Below, one piece after another: positions 24,713 to 36,195 of a DNA stretch of 64,000 nt. Both the position numbers and the translations under genes were made by a program. The notes beneath the pieces are model-generated. The model saw nothing but the letters and a program-made list of their open reading frames with translations, did no database searches and was not told the origin of the DNA. How positions within the stretch are numbered: position 1 is the first letter of the stretch; every line of letters starts with the position of its first letter. The DNA lies in contig NZ_BATR01000124.1 in NCBI RefSeq assembly GCF_000739655.1, forward strand, positions 1-64,000, given 5' to 3'. The DNA comes from Verrucomicrobium sp. BvORR106. Its GTDB lineage: Bacteria; Verrucomicrobiota; Verrucomicrobiia; Verrucomicrobiales; Verrucomicrobiaceae.

Positions 24713-25102
24713 TCAGGACGGAAGCAGGGTGGCCAGGTACCAGTGATTGCCAGCGGGATCCATCACGCCCCCGCTTCTCTCGCCATAAGGCATGTCGGTC
24801 GGTTCGTAGAGAGAGGTGCCGCCTGCGGCGATTGCCTTCTGGTAGGCGGCGTCGGTGTCCGGTACGTAGAGGTGCAGTCCTGCAGTCATCGGCTTCCATT
24901 GAGGATTGCCGTCGGCAAGTTCGATATTGGAGTCGCCGATCAGGAATCCTGCGTGGCGCACCTTTCCAGCATCGTCATGAACCAGAATCTTTTCCTTGGC
25001 GTCAAAGGCCTCAATGATGAACTGGATGAGACGGGCAGCGTCTGGGGCGATCAAATACGGAGTGATGGCGGAGAAGCCTTCAGGGCGGTAGGGAGTGCTC
25101 AT
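24713..25102 (-). CDS. VOC-family (PhnB/glyoxalase-like) protein
   Basis: A 129-residue vicinal-oxygen-chelate protein. The opening GFSAITPYLIAPDAARLIQF and the segments HAGFLIGDSNIELAD, GLHLYVPDTDAAYQKAIAAG and GGVMDPAGNHWYLATLL are typical of the PhnB-like or glyoxalase-like subgroup. Such proteins include antibiotic-resistance, isomerase and unassigned members; metal-ligand positions (His and Glu) are only partly clear here, so catalysis is uncertain. It lies 44 bp downstream of an AraC-family gene on the same strand and is likely co-transcribed with it. Confidence 0.82.
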   Translation of the reverse strand: MSTPYRPEGFSAITPYLIAPDAARLIQFIIEAFDAKEKILVHDDAGKVRHAGFLIGDSNIELADGNPQWKPMTAGLHLYVPDTDAAYQKAIAAGGTSLYEPTDMPYGERSGGVMDPAGNHWYLATLLPS

Positions 25103-25146
25103 GTTCCGATCGTACCCGGAAGCGCCGCTGGCGTATTGGAGAAAAT

Positions 25147-25986
25147 TTACCCTTCGGGGCTGTCTGTGATCGCGACGTGGTTATGGTTTTCCGTTCGCAG
25201 TGCTCGATACTGCGTGGGAGATAGACCGCTGAACTGCTGAAAGTCCCGAATGAGGTGGGACTGGTCATAGTAGCCAGCGTCGAAGGCAAGCTCACACCAG
25301 TCCACTTCACGACGGACATGCACTCGTTGCAGGGTGTGTTGAAATCGCTGGATGCGACTGTAGAGCTTGGGTGTGATGCCCACCTGTCGGGTAAAGAGTT
25401 CAATGAACCGTCGCTGACTCAGGCCGCTGTCGTCTGCCAGATCCCGCACACGGACGGTCGCGGGGCGATGATGAACCTCCTCCAGCGCCGTTTGTACCGC
25501 AGGGTGGATCTCCCTCTGCCTGCCCCGGGCGATCACCTTGATCAGAGCGCGCTCCAGTACCTGCACGCGGCTGCGTGCATCGGGCAAGCCAGCCAACTCC
25601 TCCCAGAGAAACTGCGCCTGAGGTCCCCAAACATCGGCAGCGCTGAGATGAGCATCGCTGATCTCCGCGACGCCAAACCCCGGTAACACGTGCGCACCTC
25701 CCGGCTTGAAGGCCACACCCATGATCAAGGTCTGCTGGCTCGCATCGATCACCGAGAAGGAGCCCTGCACTCCAGAGAAGAGGGGGCCACGGTAGTGCTC
25801 AATTTGAAGGACGTCTTTCGGATCGTGGATGCGCAGGGCTTCATCATTCAGATTGATGATGAGATCCACCCGGCCCGTTGGCATGAGCTTCTCCAGCGCG
25901 AATGGCACAGGAGCACTTTCATAGTGCCAGATCATCTCCACCCACTGGCAGAGGGGTGGGCGCGGTGCGTGGCAGAGGAGTTTCAT
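25147..25986 (-). CDS. AraC-family transcriptional regulator
   Basis: A 279-residue protein with an N-terminal sensor domain (MKLLCHAPRPPLCQWVEMIW, with the LMPTGRVDLIINLND pattern of the DUF6597 type) and a C-terminal double HTH: VRVRDLADDSGLSQRRFIEL, then FTRQVGITPKLYSRIQRFQH, then the second helix pair DWCELAFDAGYYDQSHLIRD and FQQFSGLSPTQYRAL. The last block is the AraC signature. It is upstream of a VOC gene that it may control. Effector unknown. Confidence 0.9.
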   Translation of the reverse strand: MKLLCHAPRPPLCQWVEMIWHYESAPVPFALEKLMPTGRVDLIINLNDEALRIHDPKDVLQIEHYRGPLFSGVQGSFSVIDASQQTLIMGVAFKPGGAHVLPGFGVAEISDAHLSAADVWGPQAQFLWEELAGLPDARSRVQVLERALIKVIARGRQREIHPAVQTALEEVHHRPATVRVRDLADDSGLSQRRFIELFTRQVGITPKLYSRIQRFQHTLQRVHVRREVDWCELAFDAGYYDQSHLIRDFQQFSGLSPTQYRALRTENHNHVAITDSPEG

Positions 25987-26447
25987 GACGCGGCCGTGGT
26001 GATCCCGCTACGGACGGTCGCCACGGAAAGATTGCAAGGGCGGGTTTGGGAAATGGGGGCCGACCACCCACGGAGTGAGACGCGTATTGCCAGTGTGAAC
26101 GCCGCATTCAAGCCCGATGAAGCAGACGAGGGATGGCCCTTGTTTGAGCCGGTGAAGTGGGTGGCTTCCGTGGAGCCTCCGCGTGGATCGGCCGCGCGTC
26201 AGGAGCTGTTGCAGGAGGGGCTGGAGATCGTGCCCAAGAGTTTTGGGGAACTCCACATCCGCTGCCGCCGGAACTTGCAGCGGGCCCGGGTGGTTCCCCG
26301 TGGTACTGGCGAGTAGTCGGAGGAGAACAGGGGATTGCAACGATCCGCCCGCACGGTGAGTCAAATAGGACATGCAAAGGTGCAGGACAGAGTGCCGGAT
26401 GGCGCGAAGTTTCTGATTCCTGTCACGCACCGTCTGCCTCCGTGCCC
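25987..26447. other. Gap with a possible short coding remnant (25996-26316, plus strand)
   Basis: A plus-strand frame ends at the stop 26314-26316 and reads protein-like: RTVATERLQGRVWEMGADHP, then LFEPVKWVASVEPPRGSAAR, then LEIVPKSFGELHIRCRRN. Possible starts are GTG 25996 or ATG 26052, giving about 106 or 87 residues. The family was not recognised; it could be a small gene or the remains of one. The last 130 bp before 26448 should hold the promoter of the first DUF1549 gene. Confidence 0.3.
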
Positions 26448-29567
<3,120 letters not shown>

Positions 29568-29572
29568 GCGGC

Positions 29573-29601
29573 AAAACTTCAAACTTCAAATACCAAACTT
29601 C
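29573..29601 (+). repeat. Left inverted repeat of S23 element
   Basis: AAAACTTCAAACTTCAAATA then CCAAACTTC. Its last base directly precedes the ATG of the S23 gene. It pairs with 30082-30110, with mismatches at two positions. Confidence 0.8.
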
Positions 29602-30078
29602 ATGGAACTTCCAATTCATGCAGATGAAGACGATTGGTCAGTCTTGGAGCCTGCTGAGCTTGCAAACTCTCTGGATGATGAATCCTTCTCGTTGAGGGAA
29701 GAGGGGGAACAGTATGCTGTCGCCAAGCGACCGTTTGATCTCGAAGAGCGAACCACTCTATTCGGAGCCGCGTCGGTTCGATTCTGCAAAAAGGTGCCCG
29801 TTTGTCCGACCAACAATCGGTTGATTGATCAACTGGTTGGTTCGGCCACAAGTGTGGGTGCCAACTATATGGAGGCCAGTGAAAGGGTCTCCAAGAAGGA
29901 TTTCGTCTTCATCATCAGTCGTTGTGTGAAAGAGGCTAAGGAGGCCCGTTTTTTCCTTAGAATGATTGCAGTTTCAGAGCCCGGTCTGGCTTCTGAAGCT
30001 AGAGCCCTCTACAAGGAAGCCAGCGAGTTGCTTTTGATCCTCGCCAAGATTCGACGCGTCGCCACGGGCAGTATCTGA
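29602..30078 (+). CDS. Four-helix-bundle protein (23S rRNA intervening-sequence, S23 family)
   Basis: A 158-residue protein. The core from about residue 43 matches S23: FDLEERTTLFGAASVRFCKK, NNRLIDQLVGSATSVGANYM, EASERVSKKDFVFIISRCVK and EAKEARFFLRMIA. The first 40 residues (ELPIHADEDDWSVLEPAELA) are an acidic lead not usual in the family. S23 proteins are known from insertions in 23S rRNA genes of Leptospira and others; stand-alone copies are common but unexplained. The gene fills the element between 29-bp inverted repeats, its ATG touching the left repeat. It has no obvious link to the DUF1549/DUF1501 genes on each side. Confidence 0.88.
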   Translation: MELPIHADEDDWSVLEPAELANSLDDESFSLREEGEQYAVAKRPFDLEERTTLFGAASVRFCKKVPVCPTNNRLIDQLVGSATSVGANYMEASERVSKKDFVFIISRCVKEAKEARFFLRMIAVSEPGLASEARALYKEASELLLILAKIRRVATGSI

Positions 30079-30081
30079 GTT

Positions 30082-30110
30082 GAAGTTTGGCATTTGAATT
30101 TTGAAGTTTT
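30082..30110 (-). repeat. Right inverted repeat of S23 element
   Basis: GAAGTTTGGCATTTGAATTT then TGAAGTTTT. Reverse complement of 29573-29601 at 27 of 29 bases. It begins 3 bp beyond the S23 stop codon and ends 12 bp before the DUF1501 start codon. Confidence 0.8.
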
Positions 30111-30122
30111 TCCCCTTCCCCC

Positions 30123-31547
30123 ATGTCCTCGTTATTCCTACACTCCGCGTCCCGCCTGCAACGTCGCGCCTTCCTGCAGCAATCCGCTTACGGACTCGGC
30201 GGTATGGCGCTGGCTGGCTTGCTTGAGCAATCGTATGCGGGTTCCTCCGCAGAACGCTGGCGCGGAGCGGTGCTCAAGCCCCACGCCCCCATCAAGGCCC
30301 GGCGGGTCATCCATCTCTGTATGGCGGGCGGCCCCTCGCATCTGGAGACGTTTGACTGGAAACCGGTGCTGAAGGACCTCGATGGCAAGGCCTTTCCCGA
30401 TTCCTTCACCAAAGGCCAGCAGTTGGCCCAGCTTCAAGGAGCCGAGTTGAAGGCAAGGGGAGCATTCTGCAACTTCACCAAACACGGACAGACGGGCAAT
30501 GAGATCTCAGATCTCTTCCCTCACATGGCCGGAGTGGCGGATGAACTTTGCATCATCCGCTCCATGCAGACGGAGCAGATCAATCATGACACGGCGCATG
30601 CCTTCATGAACAGCGGCTCCATTATCAAGGGGCGTCCGAGTATGGGCTCCTGGCTGCTCTACGGATTGGGGTGCGAGACGGAGGAGTTGCCGGGGTTTGT
30701 GGTGCTAACATCTGCTGGAAAGTCCGGGCAGCAACCCATCTCCGCCAGACAGTGGTCCAGTGGATTTCTGGCCAGCAAGTTTCAGGGCATTCTGTTCAAT
30801 TCCAAAGGGGACGCGGTGCACTATCTGGGAAGTCCGGAAGGTGTCTGCCAGAGCACCCAGCGGCAGGTGGTGGAGGAGATCCAGCGCATGAATGGTCTGC
30901 TGGGTGAACAGCGGGTGGATCCGGAGATCCAGACCCGCATTGCCCAGTACGAGATGGCGTTTCGAATGCAGTCCTCTGTGCCTGAACTCACGGACATGAA
31001 GAGTGAGCCGAAGGAGGTGCTGGAAATGTACGGGGTCAAGGAACCGGGTGATGGTTCCTTTGCCAGCAACTGCCTGCTCGCCCGACGGATGGCCGAGCGG
31101 GGTGTGCGGATGATCCAGCTCTATCATCGTGCCTGGGATCATCACGGCGGCATTGTGGATGGGATGAAAAGCGCCGCCCAAGATGTGGACCAAGCTAGCG
31201 CTGCGCTGATCAAAGACCTCAAACAACGGGGTCTGCTGGATGATACGCTCGTTCTCTGGGGCGGGGAATTCGGCCGCACCCCCATGGGCCAGGGTTCAGG
31301 TCGCGATCACCACATTCTCGCTTTCAGCGTGGCCATGGCGGGCGGCGGAGTGAAGCCGGGTACTTATGGGACGACGGATGAACTGGGCTACCGCGCGGTG
31401 GAGAATGTCGTGCCTGTGCACGATCTGCACGCCACCATGCTGCACCTGCTGGGCATTGATCACAAACGCATGACCGTGAAGTTCCAGGGGCTCGACATGC
31501 GGCTCACCGGAGTCGCCGGGAACGTGGTGAAGGGCATCATCGCCTAG
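30123..31547 (+). CDS. DUF1501 protein (TAT-exported, sulfatase-fold-like), copy 1
   Basis: A 474-residue protein beginning with a twin-arginine signal (RLQRRAFLQQSAYGLGGMAL), so it is folded in the cytoplasm before export. The DUF1501 body is recognised from VIHLCMAGGPSHLETFDWKP, INHDTAHAFMNSGSIIKGRP, SWLLYGLG, ERGVRMIQLYHRAWDHHGG, LWGGEFGRTP and GRDHHILAFSVAMAGGGVKP. The family is distantly like alkaline phosphatase/sulfatase enzymes, and the Asp/His sets (DHHGG, GRDHH) could bind metal. Activity is unproven. It almost always follows a DUF1549/DUF1553 gene, as here, though an S23 element has come between them. Confidence 0.93.
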   Translation: MSSLFLHSASRLQRRAFLQQSAYGLGGMALAGLLEQSYAGSSAERWRGAVLKPHAPIKARRVIHLCMAGGPSHLETFDWKPVLKDLDGKAFPDSFTKGQQLAQLQGAELKARGAFCNFTKHGQTGNEISDLFPHMAGVADELCIIRSMQTEQINHDTAHAFMNSGSIIKGRPSMGSWLLYGLGCETEELPGFVVLTSAGKSGQQPISARQWSSGFLASKFQGILFNSKGDAVHYLGSPEGVCQSTQRQVVEEIQRMNGLLGEQRVDPEIQTRIAQYEMAFRMQSSVPELTDMKSEPKEVLEMYGVKEPGDGSFASNCLLARRMAERGVRMIQLYHRAWDHHGGIVDGMKSAAQDVDQASAALIKDLKQRGLLDDTLVLWGGEFGRTPMGQGSGRDHHILAFSVAMAGGGVKPGTYGTTDELGYRAVENVVPVHDLHATMLHLLGIDHKRMTVKFQGLDMRLTGVAGNVVKGIIA

Positions 31548-31617
31548 CTCCGGGAGACAAGAAAAATCAGACCACGTGTCCTAACCGGGCCGGGCAGTGC
31601 CATTGAGACCTGAGACC

Positions 31618-34600
31618 ATGCCAACGACCGTCACATGCTTGCAATCGTTGCTGCTTCAGATCCTGCCTTTGCTGGTTGGAGTTGGCGGTGTGACGGCGGC
31701 CGCTCCGGCGAAGGTGCAGTTCAACAGAGATATCCGTCCGCTGCTGAGCGAGAACTGCTTCTACTGTCACGGCCCGGATTCGGCCACGCGGGAGGCGGGG
31801 CTGCGACTGGACAAGCGGGAGGATGCCATCAAAGAGGGAGCCATCATCCCTGGCGATGCTTCGAAGGGTACGCTCATGGAGCGCATCTTCACGCATGATG
31901 TCGATGACGCCATGCCTCCGCCGAAAAGCAATCGGCATCTGAGCGATGCGGATCGTGCGCTCTTGAAGCGGTGGATTGAGGAGGGGGCGGAGTATGAAGC
32001 GCACTGGTCCTTCGTGCCGATCAAGGGTGAACAGTTGTCCAAGCTTGGCCAAAGTGGTGCCACCGCCATTGATGCGGTGGTGACAGCTGGTCTTGCGGGC
32101 AAGAATCTGCAACTGCAGCCAGAAGCCTCCCGTGAAACTCTGATCCGTAGAGTGAGTTTTGACATCACAGGATTGCCACCCAGTGCGGCGGATGTGGAGG
32201 CTTTCGTGAAGGACCCGAGTCCAGATGCCTATGAACGGCTGGTGGATCGACTGCTGCAGTCTCCTCACTATGGCGAACGCATGGCGGTGGACTGGCTGGA
32301 TGTATCGCGCTACTCCGACAGCTATGGCTTCCAGGTGGATCGTGAGCGGGAGGTCTGGCCGTGGCGGGACTGGGTGATCAAATCCTACAATGACAACTTG
32401 CCCTTTGATCAGTTTGTCACCTGGCAGATCGCAGGGGACCTGCTCCCCAAGGCGACTGACGAGCAGATCCTGGCTACCGCCTTTAACCGGTTGCATCAGC
32501 AGGAGTCAGAGGGAGGCAGTGTGGAGGAGGAGTACCGGGTGGAGTATGTCGCCGATCGCATTCAGACGTTCTCCACTGCGTTCCTTGGGCTGACCATGGA
32601 GTGCGCCCGCTGTCACGATCACAAGTACGATCCCATCACGCACAAAGACTACTACTCGCTGTTCGCCTTCTTCCAGAACATCGATGAAGCAGGACTCTAC
32701 TCCTACTTCACCCCGTCGCAACCCACGCCCACGCTGGCGCTGGTGGATGGCGCGACCAAGGAGCGCTTGAGTGCTGCCCGGCGCAAAGTGGATGGGCTGA
32801 AGGAAGATGGCACCTATCTGGCGTTGAGCCTGGAAAACGGGTTCAAGAACTGGTGGCAGTTCCAGGAGGGCGCAGTGACGGTGAAAGGGGAAGTGGCCCG
32901 TTTTGACCTGGATCATCTGGAGGGAGGCAAGTCTCCCAATGCCCTGGATGAGAAGGGGGGCGCAGTGGTTAAAGGAGCCAATGATTTTACGGAAGGACGT
33001 CACGGGAAAGCGCTCAAGTTCACCGGAGATGATCCTATGGATCTGGCTCTGGGGAACTACAACCGACACGAACCGTTTAGCATTTCCCTGTGGCTGAAGA
33101 CACCCGATCGTAAAGAGCGCGCGGTGGTGTTGCATCGTTCCCAGGCTTCCACTGATGCGGCAAGTCGCGGGTATGAACTGCTGATCGAAGACGGCCGACT
33201 CAAGTGGTCCCTCATTCATTTCTGGCCGGGGAATGCGGCTTCGGTGCGGTCGAAGGCAGAAGTGCCTCTGAACCAGTGGACCCATGTGACTGTCAGCAAT
33301 GACGGCTCCAGCGCTGCTGCGGGGCTCGAGCTGTACATCAACGGAAAACCTGCAGAGGTGGAGGTGATTCGCGACGCGTTGACCAAGGGCATCACGGGCG
33401 GCGGTCACGACAACATCTCGCTCGGGGAACGCTTCCGTGACCGGGGCTTCAAGGGCGGCGCGGTGGATGAAGTCCGGATCTTCAATCACGAAGTGACGGC
33501 CTTGGAAGCACTGTCGATCTTCGATCCGGAGGCTCCGAAAAAGGAGCTTCAGAATGAGAAGATCTGGCGGGAGCATTTCCTTGCAACTGCGGATGATACC
33601 TGGAGCCAGCATCAGGTTGCCTTGCAGGCGGCACGGGCCGAGTTCTATGATCTCCAAGATGGGACCAGAGAGATCATGGTCATGAAGGAGCTTCCTGAGC
33701 CGAAGAAGGCGTATGTGCTGTTCCGCGGAGAATACACCCAACGTCGGGATGAAGTCACTGCCAACACACCCGAAGCGTTGCCGCCGATTCCCGCAGGGCA
33801 GCCGAAGAACCGATTGGGGTTGGCCCATTGGCTGACCAGTCGGGAGAATCCGCTGCTGGCGAGAGTTACCGTGAACCGGATGTGGCAGGGGCTGTTCGGC
33901 AGGGGACTCGTCAAGACGTCCGAGGACTTCGGGAGTCAGGGGGAACGCCCCTTGTATCCTGAACTGCTGGACTGGCTCTCCTGGCATTTCATGGAGTCGG
34001 GCTGGGACGTGAAGGGCCTCATGAAGACGATGGTCATGTCCCGCACCTACCGGCAGCAAAGCATGGCCAGCCCAGAGGTGATGACCGACGATCCCGACAA
34101 CCAATGGCTGGCACGTGGACCGCGCTTCCGGCTTCCGGCGGAGATGATTCGTGACAACGCCCTGTTTGCAAGCGGCCTGCTTGCTCCCCAGGTGGGTGGT
34201 CCTCCAGTGAATCCCTATGAAATGGAAGAAGCCTTCAAGCCCGCCAAACCTTCAGCAGGGCAGGGAGTGTACCGTCGCAGTCTTTACACCACCTGGCGTC
34301 GCACCAGTCCGCCTCCCGCCATGATCGCCTTCGATGCGCCACGTCGGGCCGTGTGTTCCGCCAAGCGTGAGCGTACCGATTCACCGCTCCAGGCCCTCAT
34401 TCTGCTGAACGGCACCCAGTATGTGGAAGCCGCGCGGATGTTGGGTGCAAAGTTGCACAGAGAGCAGGGCGGGAGCGTCGAGGGGATGGTGGAGGCTGGC
34501 TTCTTGGCCTGTCTGGGAAGGAAGCCAGACGCCCGCGAGCGGGAAGTCTGTGGTCAGCTCTACCAGGAAGAGCTGGAGGCTTATCGGAAACAACCTGATC

Positions 34601-34728
34601 TGGCAGCCCTGCTTCTGAATGCAGGCGCTGCGGAAAAAGACACTTCCATTCCCGATCCCGAGGCGGCTGCCGCCACGGTGCTCGCGCAAGTCCTGTTGAA
34701 CCATGACGTGTGTGTGGTGAAGCGATAG
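31618..34728 (+). CDS. DUF1549/DUF1553 protein with PSCyt1 and LamG-like domain, copy 2
   Basis: A 1036-residue exported protein with signal peptide (SLLLQILPLLVGVGGVTAAA). The haem site is ENCFYCHGPDSATREAGLRL, followed by DUF1549 (ITGLPPSAADVEAFVKDPSP, ERMAVDWLDVSRYSDSYGF, MECARCHDHKYDPITHKDYY). Between about residues 400 and 640 lies a LamG/concanavalin-like domain (KFTGDDPMDLALGNYNRHEP, FSISLWLKTPDRKERAVVLH, NQWTHVTVSNDGS, AVDEVRIFNHEVTALEA), which in this family may bind carbohydrate. DUF1553 closes the protein (NPLLARVTVNRMWQGLFGRG, YPELLDWLSWHF). ATG 31618 was preferred to GTG 31597. It is 15 bp upstream of its DUF1501 partner. Confidence 0.93.
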   Translation: MPTTVTCLQSLLLQILPLLVGVGGVTAAAPAKVQFNRDIRPLLSENCFYCHGPDSATREAGLRLDKREDAIKEGAIIPGDASKGTLMERIFTHDVDDAMPPPKSNRHLSDADRALLKRWIEEGAEYEAHWSFVPIKGEQLSKLGQSGATAIDAVVTAGLAGKNLQLQPEASRETLIRRVSFDITGLPPSAADVEAFVKDPSPDAYERLVDRLLQSPHYGERMAVDWLDVSRYSDSYGFQVDREREVWPWRDWVIKSYNDNLPFDQFVTWQIAGDLLPKATDEQILATAFNRLHQQESEGGSVEEEYRVEYVADRIQTFSTAFLGLTMECARCHDHKYDPITHKDYYSLFAFFQNIDEAGLYSYFTPSQPTPTLALVDGATKERLSAARRKVDGLKEDGTYLALSLENGFKNWWQFQEGAVTVKGEVARFDLDHLEGGKSPNALDEKGGAVVKGANDFTEGRHGKALKFTGDDPMDLALGNYNRHEPFSISLWLKTPDRKERAVVLHRSQASTDAASRGYELLIEDGRLKWSLIHFWPGNAASVRSKAEVPLNQWTHVTVSNDGSSAAAGLELYINGKPAEVEVIRDALTKGITGGGHDNISLGERFRDRGFKGGAVDEVRIFNHEVTALEALSIFDPEAPKKELQNEKIWREHFLATADDTWSQHQVALQAARAEFYDLQDGTREIMVMKELPEPKKAYVLFRGEYTQRRDEVTANTPEALPPIPAGQPKNRLGLAHWLTSRENPLLARVTVNRMWQGLFGRGLVKTSEDFGSQGERPLYPELLDWLSWHFMESGWDVKGLMKTMVMSRTYRQQSMASPEVMTDDPDNQWLARGPRFRLPAEMIRDNALFASGLLAPQVGGPPVNPYEMEEAFKPAKPSAGQGVYRRSLYTTWRRTSPPPAMIAFDAPRRAVCSAKRERTDSPLQALILLNGTQYVEAARMLGAKLHREQGGSVEGMVEAGFLACLGRKPDAREREVCGQLYQEELEAYRKQPDLAALLLNAGAAEKDTSIPDPEAAAATVLAQVLLNHDVCVVKR

Positions 34729-34743
34729 CCCCTTTTCACTCCG

Positions 34744-36195
34744 ATGATCCCAACCCTCGATTTGCCCCCATCCGGATTGCCCACGCGACGGCAGTTCCTC
34801 AACCGCTTCGGCATGGGATTGGGTGGCATCGCCCTGGCAGAGATGTTGGCGACCCAACAAGGTGCGGCGGCGGCATCGACAGAGACCGGCGGTGTGCTGG
34901 GGGCGCCTCATCTGGCCCCGAAGGCCAAGAGGATCATCTACCTCTTCATGTCCGGTGGGCCGTCGCAGCTCGATCTTCTCGACTACAAGCCGCTGCTCAA
35001 TCAAAGGCACGGTGAACAGCTGCCGGACTCGGTACGCGGGGGACAGCGGTTGACCGGCATGTCAGGGAATCAGTCTTCCATTCCCCTGGTGGGGTCGCCG
35101 TTCAAGTTCCAGCAGTCTGGCCCCGCCGGCACCTGGATGAGCGAGCTCCTCCCGCACACGGCTAGCATCGCGGGTGACATCTGCGTGGTTCGATCCCTTT
35201 ACACGGAGGCGATCAACCACGGACCCGGGGTGACTTTTCTTCAGACTGGGTCTCAAATCGCAGGCCGGCCCAGCATGGGAGCCTGGCTGAGCTACGGCCT
35301 GGGGCAGGACAATGCGAATCTGCCCTCGTTTGTCGTGCTGATCACCAAGGGGAAAGGCGGGCAGCCTCTGGGGGCGCACCTTTGGGGCAGTGGGTTCCTG
35401 CCGACCAAACATCAAGGAGTGCTGTTCCGAGCGGCCGAGGATCCGGTGCTCTATCTGGGCAACCCGGCAGGGATCACGGATGCAGGCCGCAGACGCATGC
35501 TGGACCGGTTGATGGAGCTTCACGAGCATCAGCTGGAACTGACGCCTGACGTGGAGATTCAGAACCGCATCTCGCACTATGAGATGGCGTACCGGATGCA
35601 GTCCAGCATTCCTGAGGTCACCGACACATCCGATGAACCCCAGCATGTGCTGGACTCCTATGGCCCAGATGTGAAGACACCGGGCACCTTTGCGGCCAAT
35701 TGCCTGCAGGCACGTCGTCTGGCCGAGAAAGGGGTGCGGTTCATCCAACTGTACCACCAGGACTGGGATCACCACGGCGGTCTTCCCGGAGCCCTGCCCA
35801 AGCTGTGCAAGGAGACCGATCAACCGGCAGCTGCGCTCGTGAAGGATCTCAAGCAACGCGGTCTGCTGGATGACACCCTCGTGGTCTGGGGCGGCGAGTT
35901 TGGCCGCACCAACTACTGCCAGGGAAAGATCCAGCCCAACTTTGGTCGCGATCACCATCCCCGCTGTTTCAGCGTCTGGATGGCAGGTGCCGGCATCAAT
36001 GCTGGCACCACCTACGGCGAGACTTGCGAGTTCGGATACAACGTAGTCAAGGACGGCGTGCACATCCACGACTTCCACGCCTCACTCCTGCATCTGCTCG
36101 GCATCGATCACGAGAAGCTGACCTACAAGTTCCAAGGCCGTCGCTACCGTCTGACCGATGTTCATGGCCACTTGATAAAAGGCCTATTGGGCTAG
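34744..36195 (+). CDS. DUF1501 protein (TAT-exported), copy 2
   Basis: A 483-residue protein with a twin-arginine signal (TRRQFLNRFGMGLGGIALAE). The same DUF1501 blocks as in copy 1 are present: IIYLFMSGGPSQLDLLDYKP, GRPSMGAWLSYGLGQDNANL, GVRFIQLYHQDWDHHGGLPG, VVWGGEFGRTNYCQGK and FGRDHHPRCFSVWMAGAGIN. It differs from copy 1 by a few short insertions, and the two cassettes have diverged well beyond a recent duplication. Its stop codon TAG overlaps the stop of the convergent DUF262 gene in the sequence CTAG. Confidence 0.93.
   Translation: MIPTLDLPPSGLPTRRQFLNRFGMGLGGIALAEMLATQQGAAAASTETGGVLGAPHLAPKAKRIIYLFMSGGPSQLDLLDYKPLLNQRHGEQLPDSVRGGQRLTGMSGNQSSIPLVGSPFKFQQSGPAGTWMSELLPHTASIAGDICVVRSLYTEAINHGPGVTFLQTGSQIAGRPSMGAWLSYGLGQDNANLPSFVVLITKGKGGQPLGAHLWGSGFLPTKHQGVLFRAAEDPVLYLGNPAGITDAGRRRMLDRLMELHEHQLELTPDVEIQNRISHYEMAYRMQSSIPEVTDTSDEPQHVLDSYGPDVKTPGTFAANCLQARRLAEKGVRFIQLYHQDWDHHGGLPGALPKLCKETDQPAAALVKDLKQRGLLDDTLVVWGGEFGRTNYCQGKIQPNFGRDHHPRCFSVWMAGAGINAGTTYGETCEFGYNVVKDGVHIHDFHASLLHLLGIDHEKLTYKFQGRRYRLTDVHGHLIKGLLG

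Larger units (their letters stand above)
29573..30110. mobile_element. IVS-like element: S23 gene flanked by 29-bp inverted repeats
   Basis: A 538-bp unit begins at 29573 with AAAACTTCAAACTTCAAATA followed by CCAAACTTC and ends at 30110 with the reverse complement, matching at 27 of 29 positions. The only gene inside encodes a four-helix-bundle protein of the 23S rRNA intervening-sequence (S23) family. The unit sits in the short space between paired DUF1549 and DUF1501 genes. Without it they would be 17 bp apart, close to the 15 bp of the intact second pair in this window. Insertion is inferred from this comparison. Confidence 0.75.

Noticed and set aside
32506..34104. 532-codon minus-strand frame opposite the second DUF1549 gene
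   Set aside because: Shadow of a well-recognised gene; no domain.
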